The translations under genes were made by a program, and so were the position numbers. From assembly GCA_026770025.1 (NCBI GenBank), contig JAMXDE010000067.1:124001-188000 (forward strand): 64,000 nt of DNA. The letters are read 5' to 3'. Under the pieces are notes generated by a model that had not been told where the DNA came from, searched no databases, and saw only the letters and a program-made list of their open reading frames with translations. Shown here piece after piece: positions 30,909-40,039 of the stretch; within the stretch, counting starts at the first letter, position 1, and each line of letters starts with the position of its first letter. This DNA is from Craspedostauros australis (Eukaryota; Bacillariophyta; Bacillariophyceae; Mastogloiales; Achnanthaceae).

Positions 30909-31700
30909 ATGACGACAATGACCATGAGGACGAAGAACTACTTAAGCATAGCAGCTTCCACAGTTGTGGACATTCCAGCTGAGTCAGCTTTCGATGTGCT
31001 GGCGGACTTCAGTTGTCATCCGCAGGTCTTTCGCATGTGCACACGGATGGAGCGCTTGTCAAGTCCTGACGTAGGGAATTCTTCTGCGAAGGAAGGCGCT
31101 CTTACTCGTCCAATTCCAGGAAACACCTTTGCCAGTGATGCTCACAGCGCCATTCGCAATAAAACCAGAGCCCCCAAAGAGGTCAACATCAGACAACGCA
31201 CTGATCAGTTGCTGGTAGGCTCCAAGTACCAGGCTGATTTCGTGCTGGCTGATAAACGAAGCTACAGCTCTGTCTCCACGCTCACGAGAGTGGATGTCGA
31301 TTCGGAAAGCAATCGCTATGAAATATCCTGGGCAGCGACCCTGGGGTCCTGCACTTTGACTACAACACAAATAGTCCATGAGGTGCAGCCAGGCCAAAAG
31401 CAACAACAGCAGCAGCAACGACTGCAATCGGAATGCACGACCAATGAGAGCGGCTCCTGTCATATCACCTTTTCCTGTGCATTGGCACCCAACAACTGGC
31501 GAGGACGAGTGTTTTTCTGGTTCCGTGCCAAGCAATTGCAAATGGATGGAATGCGGAACTTCCTGTCGGATGTGGAAGATATATGTGCCGAAGTCAGGAA
31601 GAGGATGGATGCAAGCAAGGAAGGCCACCTCAACACAACCATCGGCAAAGTTTCAACAGCGAGCACCCACCTCACGGAAGAGACAGATGCGGGAAGCTGA
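30909..31700 (+). CDS. START/SRPBCC-like protein, tandem array copy 4
   Basis: 263 aa from the ATG at 30909 (MTTMTMRTKNYLSIAASTVV), which matches the start of the other copies; the frame is open 22 codons further upstream. Blocks: VDIPAESAFDVLADFSC, VFRMCTRMERLSS, VGSKYQADF, ISWAATLGSCTLTTTQ, LAPNNWRGRVFFW. It is closest to copy 3 and shares its Gln-rich loop (six or so Gln), so copies 3 and 4 probably come from the latest duplication. Last member of the array. Confidence 0.72.
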   Translation: MTTMTMRTKNYLSIAASTVVDIPAESAFDVLADFSCHPQVFRMCTRMERLSSPDVGNSSAKEGALTRPIPGNTFASDAHSAIRNKTRAPKEVNIRQRTDQLLVGSKYQADFVLADKRSYSSVSTLTRVDVDSESNRYEISWAATLGSCTLTTTQIVHEVQPGQKQQQQQQRLQSECTTNESGSCHITFSCALAPNNWRGRVFFWFRAKQLQMDGMRNFLSDVEDICAEVRKRMDASKEGHLNTTIGKVSTASTHLTEETDAGS

Positions 31701-33361
31701 GTACAGCGTGCACTATACCTAAGTACCATGCCCAAGCAACCATATCAAGGGGCACGCGACAATCCCGATTGCATTCGTTCCGTACCGGCGGATGTCCCCG
31801 CCCGTGGGTACCCATCCTTTGCCGAACAATATTGAATGACGAACATCGTCACCCCGTCAGCAGACGATGAATCACTCGGGCGATTTGAATGCAAAAGGAC
31901 CCATCAGGACAAATCAAGAGGATGGAATCGCTCGGTCCCGGTGGATGTCATGCGTCCACACGCTCGTCTCCACAATCGTGACTTGGGCTTCCGCCGTTGA
32001 ATCCATTTGATGTTCACCACGCACGCTAGTTCTTTGGGAAGCGATGCGCCAGCCGGAATCATCCCATCCCGTCATCGGTCCGGTAGTCCGACATCCTCGG
32101 ACAGCGCAAACAAAGAGGAGGTCGGAAGCTGTAGCTCGTATGAGACAGACGTCACGGACAAGCGGATAAGCCGACAAGCGAACAACTGGAGATGCTTCAG
32201 CATTTGTCGTACTCGCACAGATACTGGCCGCAACGATGCATCATACATAATAATAATAATAATACACACAGATTATCCCCTCATACGAGGGTCGCCTCGA
32301 TAGCTTTAACGTCGCCGGCATACGGCGAACCTGGACGGGCCGACTGCGCTCGAACGACCTACCTAGATCTCTCACTCCTGGGTCTACCGCAGGGTTGCCA
32401 ATTCCACAGGCCATAAAACATACCGCACTGGGCACTCAGCTCTCGCCATCGTGCACTTCACTCTCTTTTTCTGTCATCGCGAAAGGCGCCGCTGCCGAAC
32501 CCGGCGACCTGCCGTATCCTGCCTCGTCGCATATTCCTTCCGCTTTCGCTGTTGCTGAATCAGGTCGCCCGTACTCCGCTGCAACCCTGCTTGCCGGGCT
32601 GCCCGTGCATGACGCACCCACAACATTTGGTCCTCTGCCGATTGTGCTCGAACCGCTGCCTCCGTCGTGTGGGTCAGCAGCCTGGTGTCGTCACCTTTGA
32701 TCCCTCGTACTCCATGGCGCCACTCGTCTCTTACTGCATCCGCAGCCTCCTGAGACACTTTGGCCACCGCCGCCGCCTGCTCACTTTCGTGTAGTACTTG
32801 CTGTATGTCATCCACGCCTTCCACCCAACTTCCCATAGCCCTACCATGGCTCTCGCAATCCAATTGGCCGGCCTTCCCGGCTGGCCGCGGACCTCCATCG
32901 TGCATTCCTGAATTCTCTGCCACTTCGTGGACCACCGACCTCGCACCATCATTCCCCACCCTATCGCCTTCTGCTCCGACATAGCCTGTTGCAGCCGCAT
33001 GATGTATCATACATACTCTGTGGCGCACTATCGCTCGATTACTCGTCGGACACTTCCCCACCAGTCACCTGCAGTCGCGATATCCAGTGGGTATTGTGGA
33101 ATAGAATAGAGTACTCTACCCGTCGGAGTATCACAGACAACCGTAGCGTAACTCTGTTATCTGGAGTATGTATAATAGATCGTAAACCATCATAGAGTAC
33201 TTGCACCTGCGTTCGCCATGCTACTCTCACTATTCCACGTTACACGCACGTACGGCCGTATCGGTGGTATCAAACCAAATCGTATGCAACCATGGAGGAC
33301 TCCAGTCGCAGTCGCAACCATCGTCAGGGCCATCGTCATCAAATTGTCATCATAATCGTCA
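31701..33361. other. Intergenic region with a GC-rich island at 32.28-33.06 kb
   Basis: Starts with the array's downstream DNA. A (TAA)n run lies at about 32247-32266. From about 32280 to 33060 the composition changes to GC-rich with both strands open over long stretches (a 195-codon frame on the minus strand, 32474-33061). I see no motif in it. It may be a decayed transposon part; see findings. Confidence 0.45.
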
Positions 33362-36300
33362 TCATGACAGTGATGACAGCCACTGACATTGAGATCCGTC
33401 CATGCTCCTGGACCGACGGTGACGTGTTCCCGCTTCACGGCGCGCACCCGATGCACCTTGATGTGTGCCCGCACCTGATGGTGCTTCTTGTGTGCTCGTG
33501 ATTGAGCTTGACCACGGCCATGGACGAAGCTGACTCCCACTCCCACTCACGCTCACACTTGTTGCGTCAGTTGGCATCGATGGAATTGACGACATCATCG
33601 ATTGCTGGTAGTTGTTCGTCTTGCTCTCCATCCTCAAGAAGTGTCTCGCTTCTTCTCCTTCGTCCATTCCTTGATGTCCACGATTTCCATCCCTCGGTGC
33701 GCCATCATTCCATCCCATCTTCGAAGGTTTCACTGATGAGGCTGATAGCATTGATGTTGATGTTAATGTTGACGGTGACGTTGATGGTATGGAAGACATC
33801 GACGACATCGATCCAGGCTGGGATATGGATGATGACGATAGCAAGCCACCGCGCATCAACAGACTGCGAATCAAGAAGTAATATTTCGCATACTCGCTTG
33901 CTGGGACGCGAACGTCGAAATGCAGGCTCTGCAACAACGCCAGTTCCAGCTGATTCACCCTCATCAGTGTCATGGACCTCAGGAACGTGCTGTCACCAGA
34001 ATTCCAGGCGGCCTCCAACAACATGTTCTGACGCTCTTGTTGCCGACGCGCGTCGGCATTGCTGAGATCTGTGCTGGTTCCCACGCTGGTACCAGCTCTT
34101 CCATTTCTATTTGTGTTTGTACAGGCGTTAGCATTGGTGGAATCGGCATGACCAACGCCCATACTACCGTCGATGCCAGATGCAACAAAGATGTTCGAAA
34201 AATCCACGTTCCACATGGACAGATCGTCCCACACCTTGCTCGCCAGCACCATGCACGACACCAGAATCGACTTCCAGTTGGAGGGATTGAGTGCGAGCGT
34301 CCCGTTCGTCCTCTTCTTCAGCCGCTCCACATAGATCAATGTCATGATGATGGTGTCCTGCTCCATCTTCGTTCTGCGGAACAGCTTGGTGTAGAAGTCG
34401 ATGATGTGGTCGAGTGTTGGGATGTTGCTTCTGCTGTTGCTGCCACTGGCAGTGTTGACGCCAGTGCCGCTGTTACATGTAGCAATATTCGCATCCACAG
34501 CACGGCTGTTGTACTTCCCAGTATGATGGTGAGATTTCGGTTGCTGTTGTTGCTGTTGTCGATACTGTTGTTGCTGCTGCTGCTGCTGCTGCTGGCGGTG
34601 GTAGTGGCGATGCTGAAGCTGAGATTGAGGCTGTGGATGATCAGAGAAGATGTGGGCAAACGGGTCGGCCGCAACCAGTGAACGCGCTGATGTACTGGCA
34701 TGGGCAGGATTCACTGACACAACCGAGTCCGGCGATCGATAGTCCACCACAATCTCGGTCTTGGCTTCTCCTGCTCCCAACCTCGACGATGTCGCTACCC
34801 CTGCCCCTGCCGCTGCCGCTGCCATTTCTGTGGTCGTAGCTGTCCTGGCTGCTGCTTGTCCTCCTCTTGTTGTTGATCTGCCTGAGGGTTGAGATGAACG
34901 AGGATCGCTACCTGCGGATGTAGACACGGATGTAGACGCGTGTGTCAATGAGGGCGCAGACGCAGACGCAGACGCAGGAGCGAAAACCTCGTTCGATTCC
35001 ATGGCTTGGACTGACTGCACGATGTGAGCCCTGTAGACGCCACACACACACTTGATGGTAGCATCGATGTCTGGATTGACCATGGAAGGCCCAATGTTGA
35101 TGTTGCCATCTCCTGTGTTGCGTCGGACATGACGCATCCGCCTCTGCCCTTCCCACTGCGATGTGTCCGCGTTTGTGGCGCTCATCCCTTCCATAGATGC
35201 CGGCACTGGTACCGGTACTGATACCGATGCGGCTGCTGCGATTTGTGCTTTCGCGGTATCGACATCGACATCGGAAGTGGCATCAGAAGTGCCATCGACA
35301 GCGGCATTAGCGATGAGAACGGTGCTGAGACTGGTTTGGACATTACGTCGGCCGTCATCGTGACCATTCGCTCCCAATGATGGAGATGGGAGTGGAGGTC
35401 GGATCCTCGTCTCTTGGTTATCATTCCGCTCCTTGGACTGCGGTTCCTTGTGATTGATGAGCTGTGGGTCCTGGCTCGCACTCTGTGGTCGTTGTTGGTG
35501 TGGTCGTGTTTGGCGACCATGCCTGTCTTTGCGTTGTGGAGCCTGACCCTGTCTCTTTCGTGGCTGTTGCTTCTGCTTCTGCTGTTGCCTCTGCTGTTGG
35601 TGTGTCTGTCGTGGATGCACTTGCAGGTGCGGTTCTGAACGTTGCAATTCCGCAAGCACAGAAAGGTCCATGCCCGAGATCGTGCGAATTCGAGGACCCT
35701 GTTCTCTCTGTCTTCTCCTCTCCCTCCTCTCTTTCTTTCGATTGCCATCACGGCCATTGCTTTTTCTGCCGCTGCGTGTGCCAGTGCCAGTTCCGGTGTC
35801 GGTATCGATGTCGGTATCGATGTCACTGTTGCTACTGCTGTCTTTTGCTTGGTTGTCTGTTGATATCCTCACATACTTCGGTCGCACTTTCTTGTTCGTC
35901 AAAGATGGCGATGGTGACGATGATGATGACGACGACGATACCTCCCCTCCGCCATTTCTCATCTCCGCATACTCTCTCTGCTGTCGTGTTGCAGTGCTCA
36001 CTGTTTCTTGTCTACCTCCCCTCGTGGTCGAATACCTTGCATGACTATGGGAGGTGGCATCTGCACCGTCAACATCTTGCTGATGATGTCGAAGCTCTTC
36101 CCGTCCACGTCCACGTTCATGTTCATTTCCACGTTCATGTTCATTCCCATGTTCATGTTCATTCCCACGCTCAGGTCTCTTGTACTGTGCTTCGAGCGAT
36201 CTCTCGTGCGAGTATTCGTGTTCGGAAACCCCTTCGACCTGTCCTTGATTGCGCTTGCTGCTCACGCTGGATGGCTTCTGCGGTGCGATCGTTTCCTGAG

Positions 36301-38317
36301 GGATCCAAGACTTCCCGTGAGCTATGTGAGACAGCAGGCGATACTCCATCTGCTGAAAGAAGTGCAGATCGCGCTGCCGCTTCTCCCACCTCTGATACTC
36401 CTCCACGGCCACGAGCTCATGCGGTTTGTTCCATTGTGTGTGATTGGTATGCGTGTTGTAGAAGTATTCTCGATGAGTGCGAGGATCGATGGTCGCCCTC
36501 CACGAATCGACCAGGTGTTGTGGCGGGAGAGGAGGTGGCGCGAAGGGTTGCTTGTTGAGTGCCAGTTTGTATGGTTGGTTCTTGTTTTGGTTGCGTTGGT
36601 TATGTTGATCACGTTGGCCACGTTGGTCACGTTGTGGGTTGGTGTGGGTGCTGGAATGCTGCTGATGTGAGTGATGCTGATGTGGGTGGTGAGAAGGAAC
36701 AGGTTGATGAGGAGAATAGTGTTGTTGGTACATCTGTTGCTGATGCATGTGATGTTGTTGTTGTTGTTGATGATGATGTTGCTGGTATGCCTGGTGTTGT
36801 CGTGCGTGTTGTAGATGGTGCAGATATTGCATCTGTTGCTGATTCTGCTGATGCTGCTGCTGATGATGATGGTGCTGTTGATACTGCCGTTGATGATTCT
36901 GCTGCTGTTGACGATGCTGATGATGATGCTGAAGGCTGTGGGTTGGATCATGGTCTTGCCTCTGAGAACGAGCGGAAGCATCATGGGGTGAGTCGACAAC
37001 CGCGCTCGAACAGTCAATACTTCCAGCTCCAGCACCACCATCATTTCCGCTGGATCTGTTGCTGCTGCTGTTGTTGTTCCTTCTGTCGCTAATAGCAACA
37101 CGACCATTCGTTGGAATACGGCTGTCCCTGTTAGTGGCTTGCCGATTCGGGATTCCATCGCCATGCACAGCACCGTTGCTGTTGTTGCTCGAGCGGGATC
37201 TGGTTGCCGCATCTTGCTGTTTCATGACTTGCCGATACCCAAGGAGCGAAGACGAAGAGCACGACGACGACGAAAACGACAAGGATGGATCACCGGAGTG
37301 CGATAGGTACACTGGAGATGCGGTCGCGTTTACATGTGATCGCCGCGGTTGTTGTTGTTGCTGTTGTTGCTGCTGTTGTTGGTAGTGGTGGTGCTTCTGT
37401 TGTGGATGGTGTGCACGTTGTGCATGGCGTGCATGATGCGCATGATTCGGGAGATGCGAGTAATCAACACGTTGGCTGTGGACGGCATGTTCCGATCTCT
37501 GTCTGATACCCGACTTGACACCAATGTGTGCTTCATGCTGGTGCCCACGCTGACGTCTTTGATCAGTTCCACCTTGACGTTCGTGTCTTTGCGCTTGGCC
37601 CCGTTCATGTACATATTCATGCACATATTCATGCTCATGCTGTTGGCTGTATTGCGACGATGCATCTCCATCCGTATCTGCATGTGAATGTGCATGTGAA
37701 TCAGGATGTGCATCTGCCCTCGACTCTGCTTGTTCATATCCTCGCACTTCAGAGTCCAGATGCGAATGTGAGTGGGAATGGAAAAGACCCTCTGACATTG
37801 GTTGGTGGAAGTTCATGTCGAAGAGGAAGCACTGCAAGAATCGGAACTTCGTCATCTCCTTCGATTCTTCCATGGAGATCGGGAGTGCTGCCGATGCCGA
37901 CGCCGACACTGAAGCTGTTGCTGTGACTGCTGCGGTTTTTGCTGGCAGTGTTGCTTCTGCTTCTGCTGCTGCTGCTGCTGCTTCCCTAGCATACTTGGTA
38001 GGCACCTCCTTCCTGCGCTTGTCCTGTCCACCATGGTGCATACGCCCCGCTTGAGTTTGTTGCTCATATTGGTATCCATGGTACTGTTGATGACGATGTT
38101 GATTCCCATGATGACGATGACGATGGCGATGATGGGCGTCCCAATCTCCCCTATCATCCACATCAGCGTCAGTATCAATGTCAGCATCAATGTCAGCATC
38201 TATGTCAATGTCAATTGCCATGCCTTCATCCACACCAATATCGACGAGATCACCCAAGTACGACTGCTGCTGCGGTGACCGGGATGGAAGCGACCCCAGA
38301 AGCTTGTCCAACCACAT
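33362..38317 (-). CDS. Very long cyclin Y-like protein with WW domain and Gln/His-rich tracts, left copy
   Basis: 1651 aa in one open frame. The WW domain (about residues 600-632) reads W-R-A-T-I-D then REYFYNTHTNHTQWNKP, with both Trp and the binding Tyr present, so it should bind Pro-rich ligands. The cyclin box (about 1300-1476) has NWKSILVSCMVLASKVWDD, then LSMWNVDFSNIF and VPASEYAKYYFLIRSLL; these are the landmarks of cyclin Y/PHO80-type cyclins, which activate CDK14/16 or PHO85-type kinases. The N terminus has an Asp/Ile repeat (DIDIDADIDADI) and long His-, Gln- and Ser-rich low-complexity tracts, suggesting condensate-forming disordered regions. A second copy is inverted at 60494 onward. 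Normal cyclin Y proteins are about 340 aa, so the extension is extreme. Confidence 0.85.
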   Translation of the reverse strand: MWLDKLLGSLPSRSPQQQSYLGDLVDIGVDEGMAIDIDIDADIDADIDTDADVDDRGDWDAHHRHRHRHHGNQHRHQQYHGYQYEQQTQAGRMHHGGQDKRRKEVPTKYAREAAAAAAEAEATLPAKTAAVTATASVSASASAALPISMEESKEMTKFRFLQCFLFDMNFHQPMSEGLFHSHSHSHLDSEVRGYEQAESRADAHPDSHAHSHADTDGDASSQYSQQHEHEYVHEYVHERGQAQRHERQGGTDQRRQRGHQHEAHIGVKSGIRQRSEHAVHSQRVDYSHLPNHAHHARHAQRAHHPQQKHHHYQQQQQQQQQQQPRRSHVNATASPVYLSHSGDPSLSFSSSSCSSSSLLGYRQVMKQQDAATRSRSSNNSNGAVHGDGIPNRQATNRDSRIPTNGRVAISDRRNNNSSSNRSSGNDGGAGAGSIDCSSAVVDSPHDASARSQRQDHDPTHSLQHHHQHRQQQQNHQRQYQQHHHHQQQHQQNQQQMQYLHHLQHARQHQAYQQHHHQQQQQHHMHQQQMYQQHYSPHQPVPSHHPHQHHSHQQHSSTHTNPQRDQRGQRDQHNQRNQNKNQPYKLALNKQPFAPPPLPPQHLVDSWRATIDPRTHREYFYNTHTNHTQWNKPHELVAVEEYQRWEKRQRDLHFFQQMEYRLLSHIAHGKSWIPQETIAPQKPSSVSSKRNQGQVEGVSEHEYSHERSLEAQYKRPERGNEHEHGNEHERGNEHERGRGREELRHHQQDVDGADATSHSHARYSTTRGGRQETVSTATRQQREYAEMRNGGGEVSSSSSSSSPSPSLTNKKVRPKYVRISTDNQAKDSSSNSDIDTDIDTDTGTGTGTRSGRKSNGRDGNRKKERRERRRQREQGPRIRTISGMDLSVLAELQRSEPHLQVHPRQTHQQQRQQQKQKQQPRKRQGQAPQRKDRHGRQTRPHQQRPQSASQDPQLINHKEPQSKERNDNQETRIRPPLPSPSLGANGHDDGRRNVQTSLSTVLIANAAVDGTSDATSDVDVDTAKAQIAAAASVSVPVPVPASMEGMSATNADTSQWEGQRRMRHVRRNTGDGNINIGPSMVNPDIDATIKCVCGVYRAHIVQSVQAMESNEVFAPASASASAPSLTHASTSVSTSAGSDPRSSQPSGRSTTRGGQAAARTATTTEMAAAAAGAGVATSSRLGAGEAKTEIVVDYRSPDSVVSVNPAHASTSARSLVAADPFAHIFSDHPQPQSQLQHRHYHRQQQQQQQQQQYRQQQQQQPKSHHHTGKYNSRAVDANIATCNSGTGVNTASGSNSRSNIPTLDHIIDFYTKLFRRTKMEQDTIIMTLIYVERLKKRTNGTLALNPSNWKSILVSCMVLASKVWDDLSMWNVDFSNIFVASGIDGSMGVGHADSTNANACTNTNRNGRAGTSVGTSTDLSNADARRQQERQNMLLEAAWNSGDSTFLRSMTLMRVNQLELALLQSLHFDVRVPASEYAKYYFLIRSLLMRGGLLSSSSISQPGSMSSMSSIPSTSPSTLTSTSMLSASSVKPSKMGWNDGAPRDGNRGHQGMDEGEEARHFLRMESKTNNYQQSMMSSIPSMPTDATSVSVSGSGSQLRPWPWSSSITSTQEAPSGAGTHQGASGARREAGTRHRRSRSMDGSQCQWLSSLS

Positions 38318-39799
38318 CTTTCAGCTTGGGTTTGTTCTGTTGTGATCTGAGCTGTTGTGATCTGCTGTGATCTGTTGTATGTAGTTCAGTCTGGTCTGCT
38401 TGTAGGGCAGAGTACTCGCAGAGGAAGCTCTGTTGCCCCTCGTCTTTATCGTCTACTCTGTACTCGTGCACTTCAACTCATCCATGCTCCAGGGTATGTG
38501 TATGTGTATGCGGATGTGGAGGGGAGGAAAGAGCAATGGTTGCGATGCCTCCAATCCCAGGCTTCTGTTGAATGCCAAAAGAGGAGCTCTTCTTGAGGTG
38601 TTGATGGAACGATGGAATGATGGAACGATGGATGAATTGGGAGTTTGGTGGAGTGGTGGGAACACTGGGGATGTGCACGGCGACACTTACAGCCACACCT
38701 CCAACTACAATCACAATCACAATCACAATCGAAGTGCGAGTGCAAGTGCAATCAAAGCCGAAGATGGGATGAATGGTTTGGCATGAAAGGTGCAGCCAAC
38801 TTGCTCCTTCGTTCCTCTTTCCTCTTTCCTCTTATTGGCTTCTTCTCTTCCTCTCTTTCATCCTTCTGTTTCTTCCATCTCACCATTTTCCCCACTTCTC
38901 CAACCACAACAACACAGAACAAGCGACAAAAAGAGAAAACAACAAGAACAATCCCAACAGCCCAGAAAAGCGCGGGACCGCCACAACACAACACGCTTGC
39001 GCACACGCCAACGCACACGCCAACGTCCGTTACACGCCCGCACAAGCACAACAACACACCAACCAACCAAAGCCGGCCACGATCACATTCGTGATCCACA
39101 CAAACAAACCATGAACAACACACACACATGTAAGAATACATCCAGTCCCGATTGATATTCGTCGATCGATCCATCCAATCGTTTTTAAATCACGACTCGC
39201 TCGTCGACCGGCGCGCACCTGACATGATAACGTGGCAATTTGTGGCACATCGTCACACAACGTGGAACGATATCACGATTCGCAAACGCGTCGCCGTTGT
39301 GTCGTGACGTTATTGGAGGCAGCATGCACGACCTCAACCACATCACAATTTACGGTGGATTCAGGCTACTATACTTGTTTGCACAGGTCCACACACATCA
39401 AATCAAAAACAACACAAGACAACAACACAAGGCATGAAGAGCAAGAAGAGCATGCAAGGTATAACACCATACTCGCCCAAGTGAAAGCAGGAGCGAGATT
39501 GCGATCATGACCATCAAACAAACGATACTCATCATACCAAGCAGTCGCTGGTCCACCAAGGATCTTCGAGAATTGGATGATGGGAAATACAGACGGCAAT
39601 AACAGCGGCTGCAGCTTGGCAGGGAAGTGTGATGAACAGAGAAGATGAAACGCAACCGTGCTTGACCATGTCGATGATTCCAGTGAAATGAAAGGTTCGG
39701 GCGCTGGAATCCGGTGGATGGCAGTGTTGCTGTTGAACGTTGGTGATCGTTGTGAATGTCCAAGTCACATTTGCCTGCGTACTCCACTGTGATCTACTC
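34790..39799 (-). repeat. Left arm of large inverted duplication (part visible in both copies)
   Basis: Inverted counterpart of 58937-64000. It holds most of the cyclin gene and 1.5 kb of its upstream DNA. The inner edge is sharp: GAGTAGATCA at 39790-39799 (reverse strand) is the last shared block, and sequence differs beyond it. The outer edge lies below 34790 and cannot be set because the right arm leaves the window. Identity looks like roughly 95 percent or more by eye, with small indels. Confidence 0.93.
38318..39799 (-). promoter_or_regulatory. Upstream region of the left cyclin gene, duplicated in both arms
   Basis: 1.48 kb that must hold the promoter and 5' UTR of the minus-strand cyclin gene. 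It is conserved in the right arm (58937-60493, about 75 bases longer there). It contains purine/pyrimidine-rich stretches and short GAGTACTC-type repeats near the gene. Open frames within it shift or vanish between the copies, so I call none of them genes. Confidence 0.5.
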
Positions 39800-40039
39800 G
39801 CGCTCCCTACGGATATCCATGATGATGCACGGCGCGCTCATTGTGATGATCTGCAGCTCATGCTATCGTACCGAGATTGATCTATTCAAAGCAAGGATCG
39901 CAACTATCGTATCACTCTACCGGACATAGCACCAGCACGCACGACTCATCAAAACAGAGCCGGCCTCCTTTTTCCAGTGCCTGTGAATAGGTTTAGAGTA
40001 GAGCAATTCAAACCCTCGATGAACTTTGCGAGGACCCTT

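Noticed and set aside
35464-36558. Long plus-strand frames (Cys/Val/His-rich) opposite the cyclin gene
   Set aside because: They are reverse readings of CAG/CAC/GAC repeats; the same artefact appears in the right arm.
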